This document shows positions 7,947-18,000 of a DNA stretch of 64,000 nucleotides, piece by piece; position 1 is the stretch's first letter; each line of letters starts with the position of its first letter. A program made the position numbers and the translations under genes. The stretch comes from Falseniella ignava CCUG 37419. Its GTDB lineage: Bacteria; Bacillota; Bacilli; Lactobacillales; Aerococcaceae. The stretch is taken from contig NZ_JH932301.1 in assembly GCF_000301055.1 (NCBI RefSeq), positions 599,979 to 663,978 of the forward strand. Direction: 5' to 3'. Below the pieces are notes generated by a model. That model did not search any database. It was given only the letters and a program-made list of their open reading frames with translations, and was not told the DNA's origin.

Positions 7947-8489
7947 CTATTTTTGTCGTAAAAGTATGCGTGATAAGATGGGTTCGAGGACAAAGTAAAA
8001 GGTGATGTTGCCGCCAGCGTGCATCAGATCGAAGGGGATGCCGCGGAGGTAGTATGGCCAGAAGGCGACGACACCAAACATCTTGACCATAAAGATCGAA
8101 ATAATAAAGCCGTAAAGCAAGCCAGTGAAGCCAGCGTATACGGCGATGGCAATGCGGTTCACCATGACGTTGGGTCTGTAAAAAGGGCGGACAAACCAGC
8201 CGGTCAACAGCGAGATGATTACATAGCTGGCAATTTGAGCGAGGGTCCACGGTCCCATGCCAAGCAAAATATTGGATAACAAAATTGAAAGAACGGCGAC
8301 AAGCATGCCGTCGACGGTGCCCATTGTGAGAGTGATAATCAAGATGATGGCGCTGACCGGTTGTACGTTGGGGATTATGGCGAGCGCAAGGCGACCTACC
8401 ACGGCGAGCGCACTTAAGATGCCTACCCGCGAGATGCGATAGGCGAGTGACAGCTCATTGTTTGGCTTAGAATGATGCGGGAAGCTCAT
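7947..8489 (-). CDS. ECF transporter S component
   Basis: This 180-residue hydrophobic protein has about five to six membrane helices. The early segment VGRLALAIIPNVQPVSAIILI matches the substrate-binding S-components of energy-coupling-factor vitamin transporters. Such proteins capture a vitamin or cofactor precursor and share the common EcfA/EcfA'/EcfT module, which is not in this window. The substrate cannot be told from the sequence, and no riboswitch is visible in the 139-bp divergent intergenic region. AAAGGAG lies upstream of the ATG. Confidence 0.8.
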   Translation of the reverse strand: MSFPHHSKPNNELSLAYRISRVGILSALAVVGRLALAIIPNVQPVSAIILIITLTMGTVDGMLVAVLSILLSNILLGMGPWTLAQIASYVIISLLTGWFVRPFYRPNVMVNRIAIAVYAGFTGLLYGFIISIFMVKMFGVVAFWPYYLRGIPFDLMHAGGNITFYFVLEPILSRILLRQK

Positions 8490-8628
8490 AGAATCGCTCC
8501 TTTCGATATCTCATAGTGTACCACGAACACCATTAAAATAATACTCCTCAACCTTGCGAAAAAGTGCTATGATAAGAATGCAAAAAGCGTTTCCAACGCA
8601 AGTGTAAAATTTCAAAGGAGATGACGAG

Positions 8629-9606
8629 TTGGCGAAGCGAGTTCGTGGGATATTAGCGTTATTAGTGATGGCGACCATTTGGGGCGGCGCGTTTGTTGTG
8701 CAGAAAGTTGGGTCAGATTATTTACCGCCGTTTGCCTTTAATATGATGCGAGCGGGCATTGGGGCGGTGGCGCTTGGCTTAGTGATGTTGGTGATGCAGC
8801 GGAACAAAGACGCAGAGCGACCGGCTGGCGCTGACATAGGTCACGTTACACCCGAAACAACCATCATTCGCACACAAAACTCGACTTATTGGCGCGATGC
8901 ATTGATGGGTGGACTTGTGGCCGGTACCGTGCTGACATGTGGGATGGCATTCCTCCAGATTGGGATTATGTATACGACAGCCGCCAAAGGCGGATTTATT
9001 ACCGCGTTGTATATCGTCCTCGTGCCACTCGGTGGGCTACTACTGGGACGCCGCGTTACCCGGAATCAATGGTTGGCAGTGATTCTCGGGACAGTGGGAC
9101 TTTATTTACTATCATTTCCAGGGAATGGCAACTTCCAAATCGGATATGGCGACTTTATTACTTTGCTCGGTGCATTAAGTTATGCCATCCATATTTATGT
9201 CATTGACTATTATAGCCAAAAAGTAGATTCGACATTGCTTTCCTGGATGCAAATTGCGGTGTCAGCGATACTTTCCGGAATTATTATGCTACTATTTGAA
9301 AATCCAGATTGGTCACTATTACCCTACGCAATTAAACCGCTACTTTACGTTGGGGTGATGTCAACGGCGCTTGGCTTTACATGTCAAGTTTACGGGCAAA
9401 AATATACGGACCCAACGACGGCGAGCTTGATTATGAGTTTGGAGTCGGTGTTCGCGTTACTCTTCGGAATATTATTCTTATCGGAGCTCCTGTCGGTGCG
9501 CGAATTTGTCGGAGCAGCCATTATGTTTACGGCAATTATTCTCTCGCAAGTTCGCATCAAACGGCGTGCTGCGAGTCGGGGTCAAGCGTCGCCCACAAAA
9601 TCGTAA
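8629..9606 (+). CDS. EamA (DMT) family transporter
   Basis: This 325-residue protein has ten predicted membrane helices in two EamA repeats. The N-terminal motif MATIWGGAFVVQKVG and the second-repeat helix with SLESVFALLFG are typical of drug/metabolite transporter superfamily members. The start is TTG, chosen because AAAGGAG lies 9 bp upstream and no better Met is near. The insert at residues 62-86 is hydrophilic and cytoplasmic in such models. The substrate is unknown. It is divergent from the ECF S-component gene. Confidence 0.87.
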   Translation: MAKRVRGILALLVMATIWGGAFVVQKVGSDYLPPFAFNMMRAGIGAVALGLVMLVMQRNKDAERPAGADIGHVTPETTIIRTQNSTYWRDALMGGLVAGTVLTCGMAFLQIGIMYTTAAKGGFITALYIVLVPLGGLLLGRRVTRNQWLAVILGTVGLYLLSFPGNGNFQIGYGDFITLLGALSYAIHIYVIDYYSQKVDSTLLSWMQIAVSAILSGIIMLLFENPDWSLLPYAIKPLLYVGVMSTALGFTCQVYGQKYTDPTTASLIMSLESVFALLFGILFLSELLSVREFVGAAIMFTAIILSQVRIKRRAASRGQASPTKS

Positions 9607-9620
9607 CAAACACCACATAA

Positions 9621-9665
9621 AAAAACGCTCAATTTGAGGATCACCTCAATTTGAGCGCTTTTTGC
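9621..9665. terminator. Bidirectional terminator
   Basis: A 14-bp stem with one T-T mismatch, CGCTCAATTTGAGG/CCTCAATTTGAGCG, is flanked by an A-run on the left and a T-run on the right. It serves the convergent eamA-like and ATPase genes. Confidence 0.88.
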
Positions 9666-9673
9666 ATTTTGCC

Positions 9674-12376
9674 TTATTTAGCGTGAGTTTTTTGGTATTT
9701 GTCAGCAAGTCCAGTGACTCGGAAGATCCATTTGGCAATTTCAACAATGACGATGATTGAGGCAGATGCGACAATACAGATCATCCATTGACCAAAGTTC
9801 GGTGGCGTCACATCGAAGAATTGACTAATACCAGGAATTAAGATAACCCCTAGAAGTAAGGCACCTGATAGGATAAAGGCTCCGTTCAAGTAGCGGTTGT
9901 CGAATGGATTGCCACGGAAGAGTGATCCAAAGACAGACTTCACGTTAAATGAGTGGAATAATTGAATCAATCCTAAGGTAATGAAAGCCATTGATTCAGC
10001 TAAATTTGTTTCTAGTCCGGTATAGTATTTTGCATACCAGAAAACACCTAAGGTCAGGGCAGACTCAGCAACCCCTTGATATAAAATACTTGGTAACACG
10101 CCGAAGCTTAAGAAAGAATCTTTCTTCGTTCGTGGGGTATGCTTCATAGTATCCGGTTCGGCTTTTTCCATTCCGAGTGCAATCGCTGGGAAGACGTCGG
10201 TGACTAAGTTAATCCATAAAATATGCACCGGTTCTAAGATGGACCAACCAAATAGGGTGGCAAAGAATAGCGTTAAAACTTCTCCTAAGTTAGCAGAGAG
10301 TAAGAACTGAACGGCTTTTTGAATATTGGCAAAAACTTTACGACCTTCTTCTACCGCTACAACAATGGTCTCGAAGTTATCATCGGCTAGAACCATGTCG
10401 GAAGCTCCTTTGGAAACTTCGGTTCCGGTAATTCCCATTCCGACACCGATTGAAGCTTGCTTCAAGGAAGGTGCATCGTTGACGCCGTCCCCGGTCATTG
10501 AGATCGTCTTACCATTGGCTTGCCATGCACGAATGATACGAACTTTATGTTCCGGAGAAACGCGGGCATATACAGAAAGTTCTGGGACGCGCGCTTTTAA
10601 TTCTTCATCACTAAGTTGATCGAGTTCAGCCCCGCTAATGACGTGGCGTTCGTTATTGCTGCTACCTTCGTTCGGGTCTAAAATTCCTAGACGTTCGGCA
10701 ATCGCTTGAGCAGTGGTAGCATGGTCTCCAGTAATCATAATGGTTCGGATTCCAGCGCGTTTCGCAGTTTCAATCGCTGCGGCAGCTTCTTCACGCTCAG
10801 GGTCAATCATCCCCACTAATCCAGCAAAAATTAGATCTTGCTCAACGGCTTCGCTCGTTGCTTCAGGAAGTGTGTCAGTGTAGCGGTACGCACCTGCTAA
10901 GACACGCAAGGCAGCGCGAGCCATTTTTTGGTTTTCTTCAAGAATTGTTTGGCGGTCTTGTTCAGTTATTTCGCGAACACCGTCAGTAGTTAAGATATAG
11001 CGACAACGTTGAATCACTTGGTCAGGTGCACCCTTAACTGCAACGTAATATTGTCCTTCATCTTCGTTGACTTGATGGATGGTTGACATCATTTTACGGC
11101 TAGAGTCAAAGGGTACTTCTAAGACACGAGGTTGCGCTTCTAATAATGCTTTGATGTCGATCGAATGTTCTAAAGCCAGTTGGTACATGGCTGTTTCAGT
11201 CGGATCACCTAAGAGTTCCCCAGAAGCATCAATTTTCGAATCGTTCGCTAGTAAGATTGAACGCATCAATGGTTGTTCTGCAGTCAAGTCTTCATGAGCT
11301 GAACGAACTTTTCCTTCATAGTAGACTTGTTCAATCGTCATTTTGTTAACAGTTAATGTCCCAGTCTTATCTGACGCAATAATTTGTGTACTTCCTAAAG
11401 TTTCGACAGCTGGAAGTGTCCGGACCAGAGCGTTACGTTTCGCCATCGATGAGGTCCCTTGCGATAAGATAATCGTTGAAATGGCTGGCAGTCCTTCTGG
11501 AATTGCGGCGACAGCCAATGAAATTGAAATAAGTAACATATGGATAAAGCCGAAGTCTTGTACGGTCACTCCGACGATAAAGGTAACAATCGCGATAAGG
11601 ATAATGGATAGGGTAAGCGTCTTACCTAATTTCTCTTGGTCGCGTTGGAGTGGTGTTAACTCGGTTTCCGTTGTTGACAACATCTTCGCAATGTAGCCAA
11701 CTTCGGTATTCATTCCCGTACCGGTGACAATTCCGACACCACGACCGTAGGTCACGTTAGTACTTGAGAACGCCATATTCGAACGGTCACCAATTCCAAC
11801 GTCTGGGTCGGTTAAGGTCTCAACATGCTTTTCAACGGGGACCGACTCACCGGTTAGAGAAGCTTCTTCAATCTTTAATGAGTTGGTTTCCACTAAACGT
11901 AAGTCTGCAGGAACGACGTCGCCCGCTTCGAGAATTATAATATCCCCTGGGACGAGTTCAGTGGATTTGACAGATGTGACATGGCCGTTACGCTTAACAT
12001 TCGCGTTGGGTGAGGCCATCTCACGTAACGAATTAATAGCGTTTTCTGCTTGTTGCTCTTGGAAGACGCCCATCACCGCATTTAAGATTACGACAATTAA
12101 AATAATGACCGCATCGGCCACGCCTTCGCCTTCCATAATACCGACAACGGCTGAAAGTGCAGCGGCAATCAACAGGACAACGATCATAAAATCTTTAAAT
12201 TGATCGATGAATTTTTGCCATAAAGTACGACTTTCCTCTTCGACAATTTCATTATGTCCGTAATGTTCGAGTCTTGACTGAGCTTGTTCGTTAGTCAAAC
12301 CAGATTGAACATTCGTCTCGAATTGTTCAGTAATTTCCTCTATCGTTGAATGATAAGGTTGTTTAGTTTGTGCCAT
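9674..12376 (-). CDS. P2A-type cation-translocating ATPase (likely Mn2+/Ca2+ efflux)
   Basis: The 900-residue protein has complete P-type ATPase anatomy: an N-terminal cation-ATPase domain, TGES (175-178) in the actuator, phosphorylation site DKTGTLT (D336), and the hinge motif TGDGVNDAP. Transport-site motifs are SERCA-like: AAIPEGLPA in M4, SANLGEV in M5 and NLVTD in M6. This corresponds to one calcium-type site, as in the Listeria pump LMCA1. The gene is led by a yybP-ykoY riboswitch, which senses Mn2+ in characterised cases, so efflux of Mn2+ (or Mn2+ and Ca2+) is the favoured role (inference). AAAGGAGC lies before the ATG. Confidence 0.88.
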   Translation of the reverse strand: MAQTKQPYHSTIEEITEQFETNVQSGLTNEQAQSRLEHYGHNEIVEEESRTLWQKFIDQFKDFMIVVLLIAAALSAVVGIMEGEGVADAVIILIVVILNAVMGVFQEQQAENAINSLREMASPNANVKRNGHVTSVKSTELVPGDIIILEAGDVVPADLRLVETNSLKIEEASLTGESVPVEKHVETLTDPDVGIGDRSNMAFSSTNVTYGRGVGIVTGTGMNTEVGYIAKMLSTTETELTPLQRDQEKLGKTLTLSIILIAIVTFIVGVTVQDFGFIHMLLISISLAVAAIPEGLPAISTIILSQGTSSMAKRNALVRTLPAVETLGSTQIIASDKTGTLTVNKMTIEQVYYEGKVRSAHEDLTAEQPLMRSILLANDSKIDASGELLGDPTETAMYQLALEHSIDIKALLEAQPRVLEVPFDSSRKMMSTIHQVNEDEGQYYVAVKGAPDQVIQRCRYILTTDGVREITEQDRQTILEENQKMARAALRVLAGAYRYTDTLPEATSEAVEQDLIFAGLVGMIDPEREEAAAAIETAKRAGIRTIMITGDHATTAQAIAERLGILDPNEGSSNNERHVISGAELDQLSDEELKARVPELSVYARVSPEHKVRIIRAWQANGKTISMTGDGVNDAPSLKQASIGVGMGITGTEVSKGASDMVLADDNFETIVVAVEEGRKVFANIQKAVQFLLSANLGEVLTLFFATLFGWSILEPVHILWINLVTDVFPAIALGMEKAEPDTMKHTPRTKKDSFLSFGVLPSILYQGVAESALTLGVFWYAKYYTGLETNLAESMAFITLGLIQLFHSFNVKSVFGSLFRGNPFDNRYLNGAFILSGALLLGVILIPGISQFFDVTPPNFGQWMICIVASASIIVIVEIAKWIFRVTGLADKYQKTHAK

Positions 12377-12408
12377 AATAGCTCCTTTTCTTTTTAGATA
12401 TTATTTCA

Positions 12409-12459
12409 GTAAAAATATAAAAACTTATACTCTGACCGAAATTGCGTCAAAGCATAAGT
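12409..12459 (-). terminator. Riboswitch-controlled terminator
   Basis: On the minus strand ACTTATGCTTTGAC pairs (with two wobbles) with GTCAGAGTATAAGT and is followed by TTTTTATATTTTT. Its 5' arm overlaps the last conserved block of the aptamer, GAGACTTATGC. Aptamer folding and termination would therefore compete. Confidence 0.75.
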
Positions 12460-12552
12460 CTCACTAATTAAGTCAGTACCAGCATATAGTTCTTCTATAT
12501 ACTTATCGTTGTTGATACAGACGAGGCAACCTCAAGTTACTCCCTTATGATA
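12450..12552 (-). promoter_or_regulatory. yybP-ykoY (manganese) riboswitch aptamer
   Basis: The leader of the ATPase gene contains AAGGGAGTAAC near its 5' end and GTGAGACTTATGC near its 3' end, with CGTCTGTATCAACA between them. These blocks fit the yybP-ykoY consensus (GGGGAGUA...GUCAACA...GAGACCUUUGC). This class binds Mn2+ and commonly controls P-type ATPases and MntP-type exporters. Ligand binding should keep the 3' arm in the aptamer and prevent the downstream terminator, giving ON control. Recognition is by eye. A covariance-model search would decide. Confidence 0.7.
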
Positions 12553-12565
12553 TTAACTTGGCTAC

Positions 12566-12594
12566 ATTATAGCGTGATTCCGTGAAATGAGCAA
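12566..12594 (-). promoter_or_regulatory. Sigma-A promoter of the riboswitch/ATPase transcript
   Basis: On the minus strand TTGCTC, a 17-bp spacer, and TATAAT lie about 20 bp upstream of the riboswitch. Confidence 0.75.
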
Positions 12595-12689
12595 GTTATT
12601 AAGTTTTTTTAAATTTATGAATTTTCTGTAAAGAAAGTTTGTAAAATGATTAAATAAATAGCGTAAAGATAGCACTTCTGGGGTTATCG

Positions 12690-12698
12690 TGATATGAT
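12690..12698 (+). promoter_or_regulatory. Candidate extended -10 promoter of srtA
   Basis: TGATATGAT reads as an extended -10 about 90 bp before the sortase start. The -35 is poor. The rest of the gap between 12595 and 12789 shows nothing else convincing. Confidence 0.35.
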
Positions 12699-12789
12699 AA
12701 CATTCGAGTTAGTACATCTTGAAATGTTCGGTCATTAATTCATAATTGACTTACTCTAACAAAGTATCAAATTAATAAGGAGAGACGAC

Positions 12790-13560
12790 ATGAGTCAAAA
12801 ATATAAAAGTCGTGCAGAAATTCATAATTCATCGAGACGTAGCCGCAAAAAACCACGTAAGAAAAGAGGGTTCCGTCGATTTTTAAATTTTGTAGGAATA
12901 TTACTGATTTTAACTGGTGTTGGGCTATTGTTGCTGGATCCAATTAAGAATCATTTCATCCGCGAGCGGACCAATATGAACACGGTCGCGAACGTATCGC
13001 GTGATGATATCGTGCGAAATAACGGCGCGAACGTAAGTTTTGATTGGACCAATATTAGTGCGTTAGATGCCCGTCAAGTCTTGATGAGTAATGTGAACCC
13101 AGAAGATTTACCGGTCATTGGTGGAGTGGCAATGCCTGAGTTGGGCATGAACTTACCAATTTATAAAGGGGCTTCGCAAGAAGGGATGTTCTACGGTGCA
13201 GGCACTTTATATCCTGAACAAGAGATGGGTAAATCCAACTACTCGATTGCAAGTCACCATTCAATTCACAAGGACTTACTTTTCGCACCATTACTTCACG
13301 CAGAGTATGGACAGAAAATATATCTAACGGATCTTGAAAAAATATATGAGTACGAAGTGACAAATATTGAGACGGTCAGCCCTGATCGCGTCGACGTCAC
13401 TTATCCAACCGAAGTGCCAACCATTACAATGATTACTTGTGATTCCGGACTAGTAAACCGCGTCATCGTCCAAGGAACGTTGAAAGAAACGTATACGATC
13501 AACGATGCTCCTAAAGAATCGTTGGATGCCTTCAAGATTAAGCAAACCGTCCCTGAATAA
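12790..13560 (+). CDS. srtA: Class A sortase
   Basis: This membrane-anchored transpeptidase cleaves LPXTG proteins between Thr and Gly and joins them to peptidoglycan. The N-terminus is very basic (residues 8-30), followed by one membrane helix (about 29-50), which is the type II topology of class A enzymes. Catalytic residues are His156 (SIASHHS), Cys217 (TMITCDSG) and Arg224 (NRVIV). The motif IYLTDLEKIYEYEV is shared with streptococcal SrtA. At 256 residues it is a normal length. GGAG lies before the ATG. Likely substrates in this window are the LPXTG proteins at 1-950 and 15082-18156. Confidence 0.94.
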   Translation: MSQKYKSRAEIHNSSRRSRKKPRKKRGFRRFLNFVGILLILTGVGLLLLDPIKNHFIRERTNMNTVANVSRDDIVRNNGANVSFDWTNISALDARQVLMSNVNPEDLPVIGGVAMPELGMNLPIYKGASQEGMFYGAGTLYPEQEMGKSNYSIASHHSIHKDLLFAPLLHAEYGQKIYLTDLEKIYEYEVTNIETVSPDRVDVTYPTEVPTITMITCDSGLVNRVIVQGTLKETYTINDAPKESLDAFKIKQTVPE

Positions 13561-13581
13561 AATTAAATAGAGCTATTTGAG

Positions 13582-13614
13582 CCCGCCGGTGTGCAAACAT
13601 CGACGGGTTTTTTT
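13582..13614 (+). terminator. Rho-independent terminator after srtA
   Basis: CCCGCCGGTGT-GCAA-ACATCGACGGG with one mismatch and a T7 run. Confidence 0.88.
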
Positions 13615-13631
13615 GTATGGTAATGGCAGTC

Positions 13632-14796
13632 CACAGCGGTCGGAACGTCATCCGGGATGGTTGAGGTGAAGTTGTTGCGATCGGAACTCCATCTGGGAGG
13701 GGCTGAGCTGGAGTTGTTGGGTGCAGAACTCCATCTGGGGGTTGTTGAGCTGGAGTTGTTGGGTTTAGAACTCCATCTGAGAGTGGTTGAGCTGGAGTTG
13801 TTTGAGCCGGAACTCCATCTGAGAGTAGTTGAGCTGGAGTTGTTGGGTGCAGAACTCCATCTGAGAGTGGTTGAGTTGGAGTTGTTGGGTTCAGAACTCC
13901 ATCTGGGAGTTGTTGAGCTGGAGTTGTGTGGCGCGTGCGGGTAAGGATGGAGTGACGTTTGCACCGTTAACTCCATCTGAGAGTGGTTGAGCTGGAGTTG
14001 TTTGAGCCGGAACTCCACCTGGGCGTGGTTGAGCTGGAGTTGTTGGGTTTAGAACTCCATCTGAGAGTGGTTGAGTTGGAGTTGTTGAGTGCAGAACTTC
14101 ATCTGAGAGCGGCTGAGCTGGAGTTGTTAAGCGCAGAACTCCATCTGAGAGCGGCTGAGCTGGAGTTGTTGGGTGCAGAACTCCATCTGAGAGTGGTTGA
14201 GCTGGAGTTGTTGGGTTCAGAACTTCATCTGGGGGTTGTTGAGCTGGAGTTGTTGGGTTTAGAACTCCATCTGAGAGTAGTTGAGCTGGAGTTGTTAAGC
14301 GCAGAACTCCAGCTGAGAGTGGTTGAGTTGGAGTTGTTTGAGCCGGAACTCCATCTGAGAGTAGTTGAGTCGGAGATGTTGGGTGCGGAACTCCGACTGA
14401 GAGTGACGGAGCTGGAGTTGTTAAGCGCAGAACTCCATCTGAGAGTGGTTGAGGTGAAGTTGTTGCGATCGGAACTCCATCTGAGAGTGGTTGAGCTGGA
14501 GTTGTTGGGTTCAGAACTCCATCTGGGGGTTGTTGAGCTGGAGTTGTTGGGTTCAGAACTTCATCTGGGGGTGGTTGAGCTGGAGTTGTTTGAGCCGGAA
14601 CTCCACCTGGGCGTGGTTGAGCTGGAGTTGTTGGGTGCAGAACTCCATCTGAGAGTGGTTGAGTTGGAGTTGTTGAGACTGGAACTCCATCTGAGAGTGG
14701 TTGAGTTGGAGTTGTTGAGTGCAGAACTTCATCTGGGAGTGTTGAGCTGGAGTTGTTTGAGCCGGAACTCCGGCTGGGAGTGTTGAGGTGAAGTTT
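13632..14796 (+). repeat. Family 1 tandem hairpin array, 42-bp unit (copy 2)
   Basis: About 27 units of 42 bp, nearly all with GGAGTT and AACTCC (or AACTTC) 11 nt apart. It is the same family as at 6810-7430, here with more GAGCTGGAG variants. A degenerate unit at about 13927-13975 breaks the reading frame on both strands. Open frames therefore run through parts of the array but not across it. No promoter or ribosome binding site precedes any of them. The array fills the space between srtA and the large LPXTG gene. Confidence 0.9.
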
Positions 14797-14801
14797 ATGC
14801 A

Positions 14802-14900
14802 GACTTTGTCCACCTCCCGCCATTGAGCTGCACAATCCTTCCGACTTTGTCCACCTCCCGTCATCGAGCTGAACAATCCTTCCGACTTTGTCCATCTCCA
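14802..14900 (-). repeat. Family 2 repeats in inverted orientation
   Basis: Units start at 14802, 14843 and 14884, again 41 bp apart, with about 2.4 copies. Read on the minus strand they contain TGGACAAAGT and GATTGTTCAGCT, matching the family 2 units at 7433-7596. Families 1 and 2 are thus neighbours at both loci, with the relative orientation reversed here. The region 14901-15081 holds only the promoter of the next gene. Confidence 0.8.
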
Positions 14901-15045
14901 CCCCTTTATGCCAAACTTCCTGTCAAATCAAATTTCACTCCACCACCTCACCCAGCGAGAAATATGAATTTTCTATGAAAATAAGAACAAAAGATTGTAT
15001 TCTTTGTGAGTTTATGCCCTGATCAGCGATTAGCAGGCAGGCCTG

Positions 15046-15054
15046 TGTTATAAT
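15046..15054 (+). promoter_or_regulatory. Extended -10 promoter of the large LPXTG gene
   Basis: TGTTATAAT (extended -10) lies 27 bp upstream of the ATG. A GGCAGGCCTG dyad lies directly upstream. Confidence 0.5.
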
Positions 15055-15081
15055 AAAGTCAAATATAAGAAGGGGGTCGCA

Positions 15082-18000
15082 ATGATGAATTTCAAGAAAT
15101 GGATGCAAACTGCGATGGTGTGGATTTTAGGATTAAGTTGCAGCTTAAGTTGGATGTTGCCAACGGCTGACGCACAGGAATCCTTAATCCAATTAACGGT
15201 CAACTTATTCCAAGTTGAAAATGGAGATCAACTTCAGAAAATTTCAGATTTTAATTATGACTTAATTTACTATCCTGAAGGCGGCGAGGCTCAAGTCGCA
15301 GCGGAGCATCGTGTAGGACAAGAAAATACAGCCTACGCGCTCAATCCGGGGCAATACAAATTACGACTCTATGACGATACGAACTTTGTGCGTGGAGAGT
15401 CACGTTATCAACTTGGGCGATTAGAGATCACTAATCCGGAGCCAAATCAGCGAGAATATGTACGTGCTGAATCCGACCCAATATTAAATGATTTTGGAAA
15501 TGGGACTCAAGTCTATGACCAAACCTTTGAATTAAAATTGGGTGACAATTTGTTTGATGCGGCGACAGGCCACTACAGAGCACGACTTAATGCGTTTATC
15601 ACCGACGGACTTGGTGAATCGCAAGCGCTGTTAGATGGGTTCGAGCAAGATCGATCAGCATTCCAAGAAGTCGAACAATCCGAATCGACCGATTCAATTG
15701 AAGAAACAGAAACAGTGATTGAAGAAAACCCAACACCCGTGGAGTATTTAACACGGATCCAAGTGGTTGATGAGCAAGGTGTGCCACTTTCTAATTTATA
15801 TTTATCCGTTCAAAATGAGGAGTTCTCTGAACGGTATGACTTAATTACGGACCAAAATGGGGAAGCTCAAATTGATGCACTCCCTGCAGGAACTTATCAA
15901 TATCTTTTTGATTTGCCCGAAGAATTTAAGCAAGAAATGGCCAGCGGAACATTCACTATTGAAGACACTGAGTCCGGTGCGGGTGAAGTCATTGTTCCTA
16001 TCCATTTAGAACGAAATGAAGCGGATCAAAATCTTAAGGGGCACTTAGTCTATCGTGTGGTAGATGCCGAAGGTCAACCATTAGCGGAAGTCCCAGTCCA
16101 AATTGGCGAAACAGACTACATAACAGATGGCAACGGTGAAATTGTGATCAATTTACTGCCAGTGGGCGATTATTCAGTGAGCGTAACTCCTCCAGCTGAA
16201 TATCAAGTAGAACAACTCGATGAAACACTTCTTGTTGAAGCGGATATGACAGCGGAAGGGCAAGCTATTTTAACGCCTGTAGCGACAAGCGAAGAAACAA
16301 CAGAAACAACCGAAACAACAGAAACAACAGAAACAACCGTAGAGACAACCACTGAAGAGAAACCTGTTGGAACCATTCGGGTAACGGTCTTATCGCCAGA
16401 TCAAGCACCCGTTGAAGGGGCGATATTTGAACTGGGCGAAGGTGGACCGCAAGCGACGACGGATGCTGCAGGGCAACTCGTATTTGAACAAGTTACGCCA
16501 GGAGATTATGCGCTTCGAGCGGTTCAACTCCCAGAAGAATATCAGTTAACAACGGATATTATCGTTTCAGTTGCTGCGCAACAAGAGGCAGTGACGGAAG
16601 TCCAACTAACGAAAAAAATTGAACTTGCTACGGTGACAGTTCAAATTCGTGACCAAGATGGCAACCCAGTCACTCCATCAAGCCTCGTCTTCAATGATCG
16701 AGAATATCAATCGAATGTCAATGGGGATGTCATAATGTTAGAAATCGAAGCAGGTCGCAGCTACGCATACCATGTAGCATCTGCGCCTGAAGGGTATGAT
16801 ATCGCTGAAGCGAAAGGTGAACTTGAAGTTAAACCAGGTGAAAATGACCCAGTCGTAGCTACGATTCAACGTTTGGAACGACCTGGAGAAGTGAAACTTC
16901 GAGTAATGGATCAACATCAACAACCTGTTGAAGGTGTTACCGTGAAATTAGACGACGAGACTCAAACAACCGATAGCCAAGGCGAGGTCGTATTTAAAGA
17001 TGTGAGTGTAGGTGACCATCAATTGTCTGTGGTAGAAGTGCCAGCAGGATATGAGAGTGTGTCTTCTGAGATTGAATTGATCAATATGCATGACCAAGAA
17101 GTTGTCGAGCGTGAACTGACGATCCAAGCTAAACCGAAAGTCGGATCGGCTCAGTGGCAATTCAGAAATAATGAAGGTACAGCGTTAGCCGATGTTGTTA
17201 TCGAAGTGGCGGATAAACAGTATACGAGTGATGCTGCTGGAACAATTCAAGTGGAGCAACTCCCAGTTGGGGAAAATCCATACAAGATTGTTCAGTTACC
17301 GGAAGGCTATCAACTCGTTCAACGTGAAGGTAAAGTGACGGTACAAGCGGATCAAATGGCTCAAGTCGTGATTCAGCTCGATCGTGAAGCGACGACCACC
17401 ACAACCGTCGAACCAACGACGACCACTACAACCACCACGACCGTCGAACCGACTACGACCACTACAACCACCACGGTTGAACCAACGACAACGACGACAA
17501 CTGCAGAGCCAACAACAACTACAACCGCAGAACCAACGCCGACCACTACTCATGAGACAACCGTTCAAACAACCCAAGCCATCGGTTCTACTACAACGGT
17601 AGCGCCTGAGGAGCAGTCAAGTATTGAGCACCAAGTCTCATTAGCGACGAAGCAATTTGTCCATGATGGAACGGGTGTGACAGTAAAAGTTCATCCAGAT
17701 GATGCGAAAAATATCGTTCGTCTCGATGTTCAAAAAGTTCAACCTGCAGGACCGTTTGCCGGTTATGATGCGGACGTCTATGAAATTAAATTGCTGAACC
17801 GCAATAATCAGGCCGTCAACTTAGAACATCTAGCACAAATTTGGCTGCCAACACGCTCTGTTCATCAACGTCTACAATTAGCGCGCAATGAGAATGGGCA
17901 ATTAATGAGCTTAATGTTCAACTTAAATAACGGACGTGCTGTCGTTGCCACCCAAAAGATGGGTACTTACGGTATTATCTATGGAGCTCAAGCTGCGACG

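Noticed and set aside
13563-14901. Open frames on both strands through the second array (GVLHPTTPAQPLSD-type repeats)
   Set aside because: Same reason. The frames overlap each other and the srtA terminator, and use GTG/ATG codons inside repeat units.
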